Notes: generated from the sequence alone by a model not told the origin. A DNA stretch of 64,000 bases from Chromatiales bacterium (GCA_016789885.1 JAEUPZ010000033.1:248001-312000); one strand, 5' to 3'; shown: positions 1 through 8,452, counted from the first letter of the stretch. Program-made: numbers and translations.

Positions 1-380
1 GACTCGATCTGGTTCATCATCTTCATGGCCTCGATGATGCAGAGCGTCTGGCCCACCGAGACGGTGTCACCGACCTTGACGAAGGCGGCCGAGCCCGGCG
101 ACGGCGCCTCGTAATAGGTGCCCACCATGGGCGACAGCACCTTGTGGCCCGCCGGTCCCTCGGACACGGGGCTCGACGGCGCCGGGGCAGCGGAGGCGGC
201 GACCGGTGCCGCTGCAGCGGCGACCGGTGCCGGGGCCGGCATGGCGTACTGCACGATGCCGGCGCCGCCCGTCGGGTGGCGGCTGATGCGTACCGACTCT
301 TCGCCCTCGGTGATCTCGAGTTCGGAAATGCCGGACTCCTCGAGCAGCTCGATGAGTTTCTTGACCTTGCGGATATCCAT
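1..380 (-). CDS. accB: Biotin carboxyl carrier protein of acetyl-CoA carboxylase (partial, C-terminus off the left edge)
   Basis: AccB carries the biotin that shuttles carboxyl groups between biotin carboxylase and carboxyltransferase in malonyl-CoA synthesis. The reading frame starts at the ATG at 380 ([16 protein letters not shown]), followed by an Ala/Pro-rich linker at about residues 45-75 and the start of the biotinyl domain. The biotinylation motif [10 protein letters not shown] is present, its second Lys-side residue being the biotin acceptor, just before the window edge. Only the last ~30 residues are missing. The gene begins 5 bp after the aroQ stop codon, so the two are almost certainly cotranscribed; aroQ-accB-accC is a widespread order, and accC should follow outside the window. 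Confidence 0.96.
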   Translation of the reverse strand, partial: MDIRKVKKLIELLEESGISELEITEGEESVRISRHPTGGAGIVQYAMPAPAPVAAAAAPVAASAAPAPSSPVSEGPAGHKVLSPMVGTYYEAPSPGSAAFVKVGDTVSVGQTLCIIEAMKMMNQIE

Positions 381-385
381 GGTTG

Positions 386-859
386 TCAGCTCCCCCGCCG
401 GGCGGGGCCCGGGCTTGCCTGTGGCCGCTGCAGGTAATCGTGCGCGGCCCGTAGCGCCAGCTCATAGCCGATGGCGCCGAGGCCGGTGATCACGCCCACC
501 GCCACGTCGGAAAAATACGAGTGCCGCCGGAACTCTTCCCGGGCGTGCACGTTGCTCAGGTGGATCTCGATGAACGGGATGCTCACCGCCAGCAGCGCGT
601 CCCGCAGGGCCACGCTGGTGTGGGTCAGGCCGCCCGGGTTCAGGACGATGAAGGAGGCCTTGCCGGCCGCCTCCTGCACCCAGTTGACCAGATCGGCTTC
701 GGCATTGCTCTGGTGGCAGGTGAGGTGGTGCCCCAGGGACCCGGCGGTGGTCACGGCGGCCTGCTCGATGTCCGCCAGGGTCGTCGCTCCATAAATATGG
801 GGTTCCCGCCTGCCCAGCAGGTTCAGGTTGGGGCCGTTCAGGAGCAACAGATCTGCCAT
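386..859 (-). CDS. aroQ: Type II 3-dehydroquinate dehydratase
   Basis: Cytoplasmic shikimate-pathway enzyme converting 3-dehydroquinate to 3-dehydroshikimate. At 157 residues it has the normal type II length. Diagnostic motifs are [11 protein letters not shown] at the N-terminus, the lid Arg/Tyr in [24 protein letters not shown], and the [16 protein letters not shown] stretch with the catalytic His. The C-terminal tail is Pro/Arg-rich. It lies directly upstream of accB with a 5-bp gap. A TACACT hexamer on the minus strand at 867-872 could be a -10 element, but I see no good -35. Confidence 0.97.
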   Translation of the reverse strand: MADLLLLNGPNLNLLGRREPHIYGATTLADIEQAAVTTAGSLGHHLTCHQSNAEADLVNWVQEAAGKASFIVLNPGGLTHTSVALRDALLAVSIPFIEIHLSNVHAREEFRRHSYFSDVAVGVITGLGAIGYELALRAAHDYLQRPQASPGPARRGS

Positions 860-1055
860 GAGTGGAGTGTAGCCGTCGCGAATTGCCGCGATCAGGCGCG
901 TTTCTGGCCGGTTCAGCGAAATTCGCAGCAGTTTACCCAGTCAGCCCGGGGAATGACATAACCCCGGCGGGTCTTTTTGCGCTCCAGGGGCCGCCTGGGC
1001 CTGGGGATGGCCCGGACCTGTGGTCCCGGGGCCGGTCTGGCGGTGGGTATCGCGG

Positions 1056-1727
1056 TCAGCCCGCCGGTACCCGCCAGCGTGCCAGGGTCAGCAGGCGGCT
1101 TCTTGCGCCGTTGGTGTCCAGCGATCCCGCTGCAATCGTGGTGGCAACGTCGGCGATAAGCGCAAGATCTTCCGGCTTGAGCTCGCCCAGCAGGATGCCC
1201 AGCACCGCCCCGTCCGGGCCAACGACGGCTGTGTAGGGCAGCCCGATCAGCTCGACGCCGAAGCCCTCGCCCACCCGGGTGGCGTCCATCTGCCCCACGA
1301 GGATGGGGTAGGTGACCCCGATCTCGCCGACGAACTGCTGCACCGGCTCCAGCCGGTCGATGGCGATGCCCACCACCGCCAGCGCGGGATCAGCCAGCGG
1401 GGCTCCCGGCGGTCCCGCGACGGATTCGTGGAGTTGCTGCAACAGCGGCATCTCCTTGCGGCAGGGTGCGCACCAGGTCGCCCAGAAGTTGTAGAGCACG
1501 GTGCGCCCGGTCCATTCGGCGCTGGAGCGCTGGGTACCCGCGAGGTCCGCCAGCGTGAAGGGGGCCAGCGTCGCCACGGGCTGGCCGGTCGCAGCCGGTG
1601 GCCCCGGCGGCGGGGCGCCCGGGTCGGGTGTGGCGCCCGGCGGCGCGAGGACCCGGTCGGCCAGCAGGATGCCGCCGAGCACGAAGACGGCGATCCAGAG
1701 GCCGATGGCGATGGGCTTGAGGCGCAT
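1056..1727 (-). CDS. Membrane-anchored TlpA/ResA-type thioredoxin-like protein
   Basis: A 223-residue thiol-disulfide oxidoreductase with one N-terminal membrane helix (about residues 5-25), a Pro-rich linker, and a periplasmic thioredoxin domain with the active site WCAPC (Cys86, Cys89) and a later cis-Pro loop (GLPYTAVV). Such proteins reduce specific periplasmic disulfides, for example in cytochrome c maturation, and draw electrons from DsbD/CcdA. I chose the ATG at 1727 (MRLKPIAIG) because the frame upstream of it is a basic Pro-rich stretch without homology-like features and would precede the anchor helix. In related genomes it often sits between dsbD and aroQ; here dsbD is 4.1 kb away because of an intervening block. 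Confidence 0.9.
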   Translation of the reverse strand: MRLKPIAIGLWIAVFVLGGILLADRVLAPPGATPDPGAPPPGPPAATGQPVATLAPFTLADLAGTQRSSAEWTGRTVLYNFWATWCAPCRKEMPLLQQLHESVAGPPGAPLADPALAVVGIAIDRLEPVQQFVGEIGVTYPILVGQMDATRVGEGFGVELIGLPYTAVVGPDGAVLGILLGELKPEDLALIADVATTIAAGSLDTNGARSRLLTLARWRVPAG

Positions 1728-1871
1728 GGAGCGGGATGGGCGAGGGGTTGGGGCGCGCCACGTTGCCCGCAAGGCGGTGGGGCGTCAACGGTCGCGTTGT
1801 GGCGCCCGGACGCCGGCCGCTATTCTTTGTCGTATACAGCGGTACCGTACTGCCGCTGCCGGGAGTCTCCC

Positions 1872-2624
1872 TTGGAGCCGGGTTTCGTCATCCTGCTGGC
1901 GGCGGCCTTCGTCGTCGTGGCGGCGCTCTACTCGAGCGTCGGCCACGCCGGCGCGTCGGGCTATCTCGCCGTCATGGCGCTGCTGGGCGTCGCGCCCGCC
2001 GTCATGCGGCCCACGGCCCTGGCGCTGAACATCCTCGTGGCGAGCGTCACGGTGCTGCGCTTCGCCCGGGCCGGGTACTTCTCATGGCGCGGCCTGTGGC
2101 CCTTCCTGCTGGGCTCCGTGCCGCTGGCGGCGGTTGGTGGTGCCTGGCGCCTGGCCGACCGCGCGTACTACCTGGCCGTGGCCTTCGCCCTGGTGGTGGC
2201 GGCAATGACCGTGGCCCGCCGCGCCTGGCGGTCGGTGCCGCTGGACGATGATCGCGTGGTGGCGCCGCCCCTCGGGCCGGCCATCGCCATCGGCGCCCTG
2301 ATCGGCCTGCTCTCGGGACTCACCGGGACGGGGGGCGGCATCTTCCTGAGCCCGGTGATCCTGCTGATGCACTGGGCCGGTCCGCGTCAGACCTCGGGCA
2401 TTTCCGCGCCGTTCATCCTCGCCAATTCGAGTGTCGCGCTGCTTGCGGGCTCGGCCACCTGGGCGTCGATACCGGCCGAGCTGCCGGTCTATCTCGTGGC
2501 GGTACTGGCCGGTGCCGGACTCGGCACCTGGCTCGGGGTCAAGCGGCTGTCGCCGCGCGCGCTGCTCGTGCTGCTGGCCGTGGTGCTGGCCATCGCCGCC
2601 GGCAAGCTCGTGCTGACGGGCTGA
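1872..2624 (+). CDS. TauE/SafE family membrane permease
   Basis: A 250-residue, almost entirely hydrophobic protein with about eight predicted membrane segments. The two half-repeats characteristic of TauE/SafE are visible: a first with SSVGHAGASGYLAVMALLGV and a second with GLLSGLTGTGGGIFLSPVIL. The family moves sulfur-containing or other oxyanions and organic anions; the substrate here is unknown. The frame is open far upstream but without membrane character, so I place the start at TTG 1872, which has GGGAG at 1861-1865 at proper spacing. The gene converges on the ModE-type regulator, and the two stop codons are separated by a 40-bp tandem repeat. Confidence 0.85.
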   Translation: MEPGFVILLAAAFVVVAALYSSVGHAGASGYLAVMALLGVAPAVMRPTALALNILVASVTVLRFARAGYFSWRGLWPFLLGSVPLAAVGGAWRLADRAYYLAVAFALVVAAMTVARRAWRSVPLDDDRVVAPPLGPAIAIGALIGLLSGLTGTGGGIFLSPVILLMHWAGPRQTSGISAPFILANSSVALLAGSATWASIPAELPVYLVAVLAGAGLGTWLGVKRLSPRALLVLLAVVLAIAAGKLVLTG

Positions 2625-2651
2625 CGGGCTGACGGGCTGACGGGCTGACGG
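2612..2651. repeat. Five perfect tandem copies of an 8-bp unit (GCTGACGG)
   Basis: The unit GCTGACGG is repeated five times without mismatch. The array begins inside the last four codons of the TauE/SafE gene, carries its TGA stop, and ends one base before the stop codon of the convergent regulator gene. A slippage-prone short tandem repeat of this kind could change copy number, but since it lies beyond or at both stop codons the effect on the proteins would be small. Confidence 0.95.
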
Positions 2652-3050
2652 TCAGCCGGTCCTGCGGCGTGGTGCCTTGCCCGGTCGCGCCGTCACGCTG
2701 CGCACCCGCTTCGCGGCTGGCTGCGCCAGCTCGAAGGCCGCGAACTGCTCCGCCGCCAGCTTGTCCACGCTCGCCTCGAGACGGCGGAACCGCTGCACCA
2801 GTTCGGCGCCCAGCGGCGTGACCTGGACCCCGCCGCCACCGCGCCCGCCGACGGATGCCGTGGCCAGCGGGCTCGTGAACGTCCTGTTGAGGCTGTCGAG
2901 CAGGACCCACGCGCGGCGGTAGCTCATGCCGAGCTGTCGCGCCGCCTCCGACAGCGAACCGCTGTCGGCAATGGCCTCGAGCAGTTCGATCTTGCCCGGG
3001 CCGATGGCGGCGCCCGGCGCCAGATCGATGCGCAGCTTGACCTTGCCCAT
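2652..3050 (-). CDS. ModE-type winged-helix regulator, DNA-binding domain only
   Basis: A 132-residue protein matching the N-terminal LysR-like/ModE winged-helix domain: IELLEAIADSGSLSEAARQL is the helix-turn-helix entry, SYRRAWVLLDSLN the recognition region, and a Gly-rich stretch followed by VTPLGAELV the wing. It ends with a basic tail and has no C-terminal molybdate-binding TOBE (mop) domains, so any ligand sensing must differ from E. coli ModE. It is transcribed away from the TonB receptor gene, and a perfect inverted repeat of ModE-operator type lies between them, predicting that it regulates the receptor and itself. Single-domain ModE-like proteins are known in many proteobacteria; the target here is inferred. 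Confidence 0.88.
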   Translation of the reverse strand: MGKVKLRIDLAPGAAIGPGKIELLEAIADSGSLSEAARQLGMSYRRAWVLLDSLNRTFTSPLATASVGGRGGGGVQVTPLGAELVQRFRRLEASVDKLAAEQFAAFELAQPAAKRVRSVTARPGKAPRRRTG

Positions 3051-3125
3051 CCGCTCGCTCCGCTGAGGCGCGAATCATAGCGCAGGCCGTCCGCTGGTCC
3101 CGGGACGCTGGACACTGCAGCGGAA

Positions 3126-3149
3126 CGCTATATACCATCAGATATAGCG
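3126..3149. promoter_or_regulatory. ModE-like operator palindrome
   Basis: Perfect inverted repeat CGCTATAT-N8-ATATAGCG in the 126-bp gap between the divergent regulator and TonB receptor genes. The arms strongly resemble the E. coli ModE operator, which has CGnTATAT half-sites around a short spacer. It is markedly AT-rich against a ~70 % GC background. It ends 27 bp before the receptor's GTG start and so would overlap or closely follow its promoter, consistent with repression by ligand-bound regulator. Confidence 0.8.
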
Positions 3150-3176
3150 CAAGACCCGGGCGCTGGAGGAGACGCC

Positions 3177-5276
3177 GTGCAACCTGCCTTACCCGGCCGA
3201 CGGTGGCCCGCCGGTGCTGCCGTGGCCGGCCTCGCCGTGCTGCTGGCCGATCCGGCCGTCGCCCTGGACGATGCCCCGCGCGCCGACCTGCCCACCATCG
3301 AAGTCATCGGCCGCCGCCGGGTGCCGGGCCCGCTCGACGCCGTCACCATCGACGCCGAGGCGCTGCAGTCGGCAACGACGCGGAACCTGGCCCAGGCGAT
3401 GCAGCTGGTGCCCGGCGTCACCGTCAACCGCATCGGGGCCCGCAACGAGGCGCTGATCAAGCTGCGCGGCTTCGACTCGCGGCAGGTGCCGCTCTTCATC
3501 GATGGTGTGCCGGTCTACGTGCCCTACGACGGCAACATCGACCTGTCGCGGCTGGCAGTGGGCGACATCCAGTCGCTGCGGGTCACCCGCGGTGGCGGCT
3601 CGGTGCTGTACGGGCCGAACGCGCTGGGCGGGACGATCAACGTGGTCACCGCCCGTCCCGAGGCAGGCCTCTCCCTCTACACCCGCGCGAGCCAGACCCT
3701 CGATGATTCGCTGGATGCGCAGCGCAGCGAAGTCGGCGGCCGCATCGGCTACGCCGGCGAGCACTGGTACGTGCAGGCATCGGCGTTCCAGCTCGACAGC
3801 GACTTCTTCCGGCTCTCCGATGACTTCCGCGTGCCGGATCCGACCTTCGATGTCTTCCCCGGCCAGCCGGGGGTCCAGCCCACCGAGGACGGCGGCCGGC
3901 GCGGGAACTCGGCCTTCAGCGACCTCACGACCTCGGTGAAGCTCGGCTACGTGGCCGATGGTGGCGCGGAGTTCGCCGTCGGCTACGTGCGGCTCGACGG
4001 CGAGAAGCAGAACCCGCCGTACATCGGCCCGCCGCCCAACGCGGGCGGGGTGCGCCCGAGGTTCTGGCGCTGGCCGTACTACGACAAGGAGACGTTCTAC
4101 GCCGTCGGTGCCGTACCCGTGGCCGGTGACGGCTGGGTGCGTGGGCGGGCGTACTACGACACCTTCCAGAACCTGCTCCGCTCCTTCGACAACGATACCT
4201 ACACGACACAGAACACGCCGCCCGCGTTCAACAGCGCCTACGACGACTACACCTGGGGCGGCAGCCTCGAGACCGAACTGTCGACCTGGGGAGACTCCGG
4301 CACGACGCGGGCCATCGCCCACTTCAAGCAGGACGTGCACCGCGAGACCGACGATGACGATGCGCCGCTCGAGCGGATCGAGGACCAGACCTGGTCCTTT
4401 GCCCTCGAGCACGAGCACCGCGTCACCGGGGCCCTGACGCTGACCGGCGGCGTGGCCTACAACATCCTCAACGCGCAGCGCGCCGAGAACAACGCCAACG
4501 GCGTGCTGGTGCCCTTCGATCTTGAGGACGAATCGGCCTTCAACCTGCAGCTGGGTGCGGGCTACGAGGTGGGCGAGTGGCTGCTGGGGGTGAATCTCTC
4601 CCGCAAGACGCGCTTCCCGACGCTGAAGGACCGCTACTCGTTCCGGCTCGGCTCCGCGCTGCCCAATCCCGGGCTGCAGGACGAGGTCGCCGAACAGGTC
4701 GAACTGTCGGCCCGGGGCGGCACCGCCGGTTTCGACGTGGGCCTGACGCTCTTCGGCAGCTGGCTCGACGACGCCATCGCCACCGTGGCGCTGCCCGACT
4801 CCGCCTGCACGTCGCCGCCCTGCACCCAGCTGCAGAATGTCGGCCGGCAGCGGCATCTCGGCGGCGAGCTGTCCCTGTCCCGCGCGCTGCCGGTGGTCGG
4901 CAACGTGTCGCTGGACTACGCCTACGTGTCCATCAGGAACCAGGAGCAGCCCCTGCTGCCCACCTACACGCCGCGGCACACGCTGCGCGCCGCGAGCCGC
5001 ACGCCGCTCGGTGACAAGGCCCGGCTGCTGGTGGAGCTGCGCAGCGAGAGCGGCCGCTACAGTTCCAGCGGCGGGCCGCAGAACCCGGTCGTGCGCAGCA
5101 CGGCCGGCTTCGGCCTGCTCAACGCCGGCGTCGAATGGGACGTCTGGCGGAACCTCCGGCTCCTGGTCGAGGCCGCGAACCTCACCGACCGGCTCTACGC
5201 CATCGACGACGGTTTTCCGGAGGCCGGGCGCACGTACTCGGCGACGCTGGTCTGGCGTCAGGGAGAAACCCGGTGA
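3177..5276 (+). CDS. TonB-dependent outer-membrane receptor
   Basis: A 699-residue outer-membrane active transporter. It has a signal peptide (cleavage near VALA-DDAP), a TonB-box-like segment (LPTIEVIGRRR, residues ~40), a plug domain with the usual VPGVTVNRIG, IKLRGFDSR, FIDGVPVY and GGGSVLYGPNALGGTINVVT signatures, and a 22-strand barrel region to the C-terminus with a TonB-receptor-like ending (EAANLTDRLYAIDDG). A Cys pair (CTSPPC, about 544-549) sits in an extracellular-loop position. The start is GTG 3177 behind GGAGGA. Length and pattern fit siderophore/metal receptors, but the ModE-like operator in front suggests a molybdate-, tungstate- or chelated-metal substrate. The next gene overlaps its stop codon. 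Confidence 0.93.
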   Translation: MQPALPGRRWPAGAAVAGLAVLLADPAVALDDAPRADLPTIEVIGRRRVPGPLDAVTIDAEALQSATTRNLAQAMQLVPGVTVNRIGARNEALIKLRGFDSRQVPLFIDGVPVYVPYDGNIDLSRLAVGDIQSLRVTRGGGSVLYGPNALGGTINVVTARPEAGLSLYTRASQTLDDSLDAQRSEVGGRIGYAGEHWYVQASAFQLDSDFFRLSDDFRVPDPTFDVFPGQPGVQPTEDGGRRGNSAFSDLTTSVKLGYVADGGAEFAVGYVRLDGEKQNPPYIGPPPNAGGVRPRFWRWPYYDKETFYAVGAVPVAGDGWVRGRAYYDTFQNLLRSFDNDTYTTQNTPPAFNSAYDDYTWGGSLETELSTWGDSGTTRAIAHFKQDVHRETDDDDAPLERIEDQTWSFALEHEHRVTGALTLTGGVAYNILNAQRAENNANGVLVPFDLEDESAFNLQLGAGYEVGEWLLGVNLSRKTRFPTLKDRYSFRLGSALPNPGLQDEVAEQVELSARGGTAGFDVGLTLFGSWLDDAIATVALPDSACTSPPCTQLQNVGRQRHLGGELSLSRALPVVGNVSLDYAYVSIRNQEQPLLPTYTPRHTLRAASRTPLGDKARLLVELRSESGRYSSSGGPQNPVVRSTAGFGLLNAGVEWDVWRNLRLLVEAANLTDRLYAIDDGFPEAGRTYSATLVWRQGETR

Positions 5277-5851
5277 GGTTCCAGAAGATCATGATCCCCG
5301 CTGCGAGTCTGCCGACCGCCGTACTGGCCGGCCTGCTGGCCGGCGTCGCTCCGCCTGTCGCCGCCCGGGCGCCGCAGGCGACCCCGCCTGCCTCGACGGA
5401 CGATCGCTGCAGCCACTTCCGCTTTCCCGCTGACGCGGAGCGGCGCCTGTTCGCCGGGCCTGTGGGCACCACGGCTGTTGCGGGCAGACGTCCGGGACGC
5501 GGACCCGTGCTCGCCCTTGGCCGGCTCTACCAGCTCAGGCTGAAACCGTTCCCCGGTGTCCGGCTCGCGGGACCGCCCTTCGTGGATCCCGGTCCCGGCA
5601 GCTACGCGGGCCTTGCCCGGTTCACGGTGCCGGCCACGGGCCGCTACCGGGTGTCCGCCGATGGCGCCGTGTGGCTCGACCTCGTGGTCGATGGCGTCAG
5701 CCGGCCGGCGCTGGGCTTCAGCGGGAGTCCGGGCTGCTTCGCGCCCCACAAGATCGTCGTCTTCGCCCTCGAGGCGGGGCAGGACGTCGTCGTGCAGGTG
5801 ACTGGGAGTGGCCGCGAGACGCTGCGGCTCGGGTTGACGGCAGAGCAGTGA
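5273..5851 (+). CDS. Exported protein of unknown function, coupled to the TonB receptor
   Basis: A 192-residue protein starting at GTG 5273, which overlaps the TGA of the receptor (GTGA), with GGGAG upstream; translation is likely coupled. The N-terminus is a signal peptide (hydrophobic stretch around residues 8-30 ending AARA). The mature part contains a region reading as a beta-sandwich (FTVPATGRYRVSADGAVWL, residues ~118-136) and two Cys, one near the start of the mature chain and one at FAPH region. I do not recognise the family. A periplasmic substrate-handling role next to the receptor is inference from the coupling alone. Confidence 0.8.
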   Translation: MRFQKIMIPAASLPTAVLAGLLAGVAPPVAARAPQATPPASTDDRCSHFRFPADAERRLFAGPVGTTAVAGRRPGRGPVLALGRLYQLRLKPFPGVRLAGPPFVDPGPGSYAGLARFTVPATGRYRVSADGAVWLDLVVDGVSRPALGFSGSPGCFAPHKIVVFALEAGQDVVVQVTGSGRETLRLGLTAEQ

Positions 5852-5864
5852 CGGCGGGGTAAGG

Positions 5865-8126
5865 CTAGCGGGCCTCGGCCAGCGCCGTCGTGCGGCCGGC
5901 GGTGAACGCCTCGCGGACGTGGGCCGCGAACTGCGCTGCCGGCTGGAAGCCGACGACGCGCCGGTTCGCCTGTTCGGTGCCGTCCGGCGTGAAGAAGACG
6001 ATGGTCGGCGGGCCGACGATGCCGAAGCGCGCCATCAGCGCCTGGTCGTCGCCGTCCACTGCGGTGACGTCGGCCTGCAGCGTGATGGCCCGGGCCAGTT
6101 CCGCGCGCACGTCGGGGTGGGGGAAGGTGTATTCCTCCATCTCCTTGCACGAGGCGCACCAGTCGGCATAGAAGTCGAGCATCAGCGGCCGGCCTTCGCT
6201 GCCGGCCCGTGCGAGCTCGCGCTCGAAGTCGGCGACGGTCTTGATGCGCCTGAAGAGCGGGGCCCTGGCCGCCGTCTCGCCAGCGCCGCCGGCGGCGACC
6301 GTCGTGAACTGCAGTGGCCGCAGCGGGTTCTCGTTGCCGGCCAGCGCGCCGACCAGCAGCGCGCTGCCGTAGATGAGCGCGACGATGCCGAAGGCCTTGC
6401 CGAGCTTGCGCCCGGTGGGCGCCGCGCCGTCCACCGGCGCGAAGGCGCCGAGGAACACGCCGCCGACCACCAGCAGCACGGCCCAGAGCGCCAGCGTGAT
6501 CGTGCCTGGCCACAGGCGGTCGAGCATCCACACCGCCATGGCCAGCATCAGCAGGCCGAAGACGGTCTTCACCGACACCATCCAGGCGCCGGCCTTCGGC
6601 AGCAGCCGCCCGGCCGAAGCGCCGAGCACCAGCAGCGGAATGCCCATGCCGAAGGCGAGGGCGAAGAGCGCCAGCGAGCCGCGGGCGATGTCGCCCGTTC
6701 GGGCGATGACGGTGAGCGCCGCCACCAGGGGCGGCGTCACGCAGGTGGTGACCACGGCCGCCGAGATCATGCCCATGATGCCGGCGCCGACGAAGCTGCC
6801 GGACCGCTGCTGGCCCGAGAGCGTGGCGAGCCGGGTCTGGATGCCGGCCGGCATCTGCAGCTCGTAGAGCCCGAACATCGACAGCGCCAGGGCCACGAAC
6901 AGGAGCGCCACGCCGACGATGACCCAGGTCTGCTGGAACACCGCCTGCACCTGGGCGCCGGCCGCGGCGACGATGGCGCCGAGGGCCGTGTAGGTCACGG
7001 CCATGCCCAGCACGTAGGCCAGCGACAGCAGGAAGCTCCGACCCGTCGAGCCGTTGCCCTGGCCCACGACGATGCCGGAGAGGATCGGGTACATGGGCAG
7101 GCAGCAGGGCGTGAACGAGAGCAGCAGGCCTAGCCCTGCGAACATCAGCATGACGAGCCCGATGTTGCCGTCGCGGATCAGCTCGAAGAGCTGGTCCTGC
7201 TCGCTGACGGGCTCGCCCGCGGCCGGCGGCGGCGAACCGGTGGCCTCGGGCAGTGCGAGCTCCACGGTAACGGCCTGGGGCGGGTAGCAGATGCTGTCGG
7301 TCTTGCAGCCCTGGAAGGCCAGCGTGAACGGTGCGGTCAGCGCCGCGGGGCTTGCCCGGGTCAGCGGCACCGTCATGGTGACCTCGTCGTAGAAGACGAG
7401 GGTGTCGCCGTACTCCTCGTCGTTGAACGGCGTGCCCGGTGGCAGCGTCGGCGTGCCGGCCTGCACGCCGTTCGCGTTGCTCGTCAGGCCAAGCGTGTGC
7501 CGGTACAGGTAGTAGCCCGGCTCGATGCTGAAGTGCACCGCCACCGAGAAGGGGTCGACGACCTCGATGCGGTGGCGGAAGGCCTGCGCCACCGGCAGGG
7601 GCTGGTCGACCCCCGCGGCGCCACCGGCCGACCGGCCGAGCAGGGCCTCGAGCCGGCTGCTGCCACCGCCGGTTGCCGCGGCCGGCAGGTCGACCTTCGC
7701 CACCCAGGTCTGCGGCGGGTAACAGAGGCCGATGTCGGCGCAGCCCTGGGACTTGATGGCGATCTCGACGGGGCCGCCGCCGGCGGGGCCTGCCGCCACC
7801 GGCAGCGGGATGGCCGTCTGCCCCCGGTAGATGTGCATGAGCCCGAAGAACTCGTCCTCGTGGGGCTCGCCTTCGGGGAAGCGCGGCGCATCGAGCACGA
7901 GCCCCGGCGTGCGGGCCTCGAAGCTCATGCGCTCCTGGTAGAGGTAGTAGCCGGGGAGGATGTCCCAGCGCACGACGATGTCGCCGCCCTCGGCGGCAAC
8001 GGTATAGCGGAAGGCCTGGTCGGGCTTGACCGGGTCGTCGGCCGCGGGCGCCGACAGCGACGCCAGGACGGCGGCGAGGCCGGCCAGCCAGCGGAAGCCA
8101 GTGCCTTTCCAGCGCTTGTTGCTCAT
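5865..8126 (-). CDS. dsbD: Thiol:disulfide interchange protein DsbD with duplicated N-terminal domain
   Basis: Inner-membrane electron conduit that takes electrons from cytoplasmic thioredoxin and delivers them to periplasmic thiol proteins. It has a signal peptide, two consecutive DsbD-alpha immunoglobulin-like domains (about 32-150 and 180-292), an eight-helix membrane domain with FTPCCLPMYP and TTCVTPPL, and a C-terminal thioredoxin domain with YADWCASCKEM. Both alpha copies keep their Cys pair (Cys129/Cys135 in QGCADIGLCYPP; Cys274/Cys280 in QGCKTDSICYPP). At 753 residues it is ~190 longer than the E. coli protein because of the extra alpha domain. The ATG at 8126 overlaps the cutA TGA (ATGA). 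Confidence 0.95.
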   Translation of the reverse strand: MSNKRWKGTGFRWLAGLAAVLASLSAPAADDPVKPDQAFRYTVAAEGGDIVVRWDILPGYYLYQERMSFEARTPGLVLDAPRFPEGEPHEDEFFGLMHIYRGQTAIPLPVAAGPAGGGPVEIAIKSQGCADIGLCYPPQTWVAKVDLPAAATGGGSSRLEALLGRSAGGAAGVDQPLPVAQAFRHRIEVVDPFSVAVHFSIEPGYYLYRHTLGLTSNANGVQAGTPTLPPGTPFNDEEYGDTLVFYDEVTMTVPLTRASPAALTAPFTLAFQGCKTDSICYPPQAVTVELALPEATGSPPPAAGEPVSEQDQLFELIRDGNIGLVMLMFAGLGLLLSFTPCCLPMYPILSGIVVGQGNGSTGRSFLLSLAYVLGMAVTYTALGAIVAAAGAQVQAVFQQTWVIVGVALLFVALALSMFGLYELQMPAGIQTRLATLSGQQRSGSFVGAGIMGMISAAVVTTCVTPPLVAALTVIARTGDIARGSLALFALAFGMGIPLLVLGASAGRLLPKAGAWMVSVKTVFGLLMLAMAVWMLDRLWPGTITLALWAVLLVVGGVFLGAFAPVDGAAPTGRKLGKAFGIVALIYGSALLVGALAGNENPLRPLQFTTVAAGGAGETAARAPLFRRIKTVADFERELARAGSEGRPLMLDFYADWCASCKEMEEYTFPHPDVRAELARAITLQADVTAVDGDDQALMARFGIVGPPTIVFFTPDGTEQANRRVVGFQPAAQFAAHVREAFTAGRTTALAEAR

Positions 8127-8452
8127 GCTCGTGTTGCCTGCCTGACCCAGTCCATGTAGCGCGCCGAGCCTGCGACCACGGGCAGGGCCAGCACTTCCGG
8201 CAGCTCGTAGGGGTGCTGCACGGTGATCAGGCCTTCGACCTGCCCATAGCGGTCGGCCGTGGTCTTGATGGCGAGGAGGACCTCGGCATCGTCCTGCAGC
8301 TGCCCGTCCCAGCGGTACAGCGACCGCACGCCGGGGACGCGATTCACGCACGCCGCCAGTCCCTGTTCAACGAGGGCGGTCGCAATTCGGGTGGCGACGG
8401 CCTCGTCGGGGCAGGTGCAGAGCACGAGCAGCAGGTCGGCCGGGGCGGTCAT
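8123..8452 (-). CDS. cutA: Divalent cation tolerance protein CutA
   Basis: A 109-residue CutA1 protein, the normal size for this trimeric ferredoxin-like-fold family. Typical motifs are LVLCTCPDEAVATRIA at the start, AACVNRVPGVRSLYRWDG, and EVLLAIKTTADRYGQVE-I-HPYELPEVLALPV. Its precise role is unsettled in the field (copper tolerance was the original phenotype). The gene overlaps dsbD by four bases and the pair is also adjacent in E. coli and Pseudomonas. Confidence 0.96.
   Translation of the reverse strand: MTAPADLLLVLCTCPDEAVATRIATALVEQGLAACVNRVPGVRSLYRWDGQLQDDAEVLLAIKTTADRYGQVEGLITVQHPYELPEVLALPVVAGSARYMDWVRQATRA

Noticed and set aside
1020-1871. Long open plus-strand frame running into the TauE/SafE gene
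   Set aside because: It lies antisense to the TlpA-like gene, is Arg/Gly-rich with no domain, and its promise ends where the membrane protein starts at the TTG with a ribosome site.
2612-2651. Tandem repeat as a CRISPR-type array
   Set aside because: Eight-base units without spacers; no cas genes.
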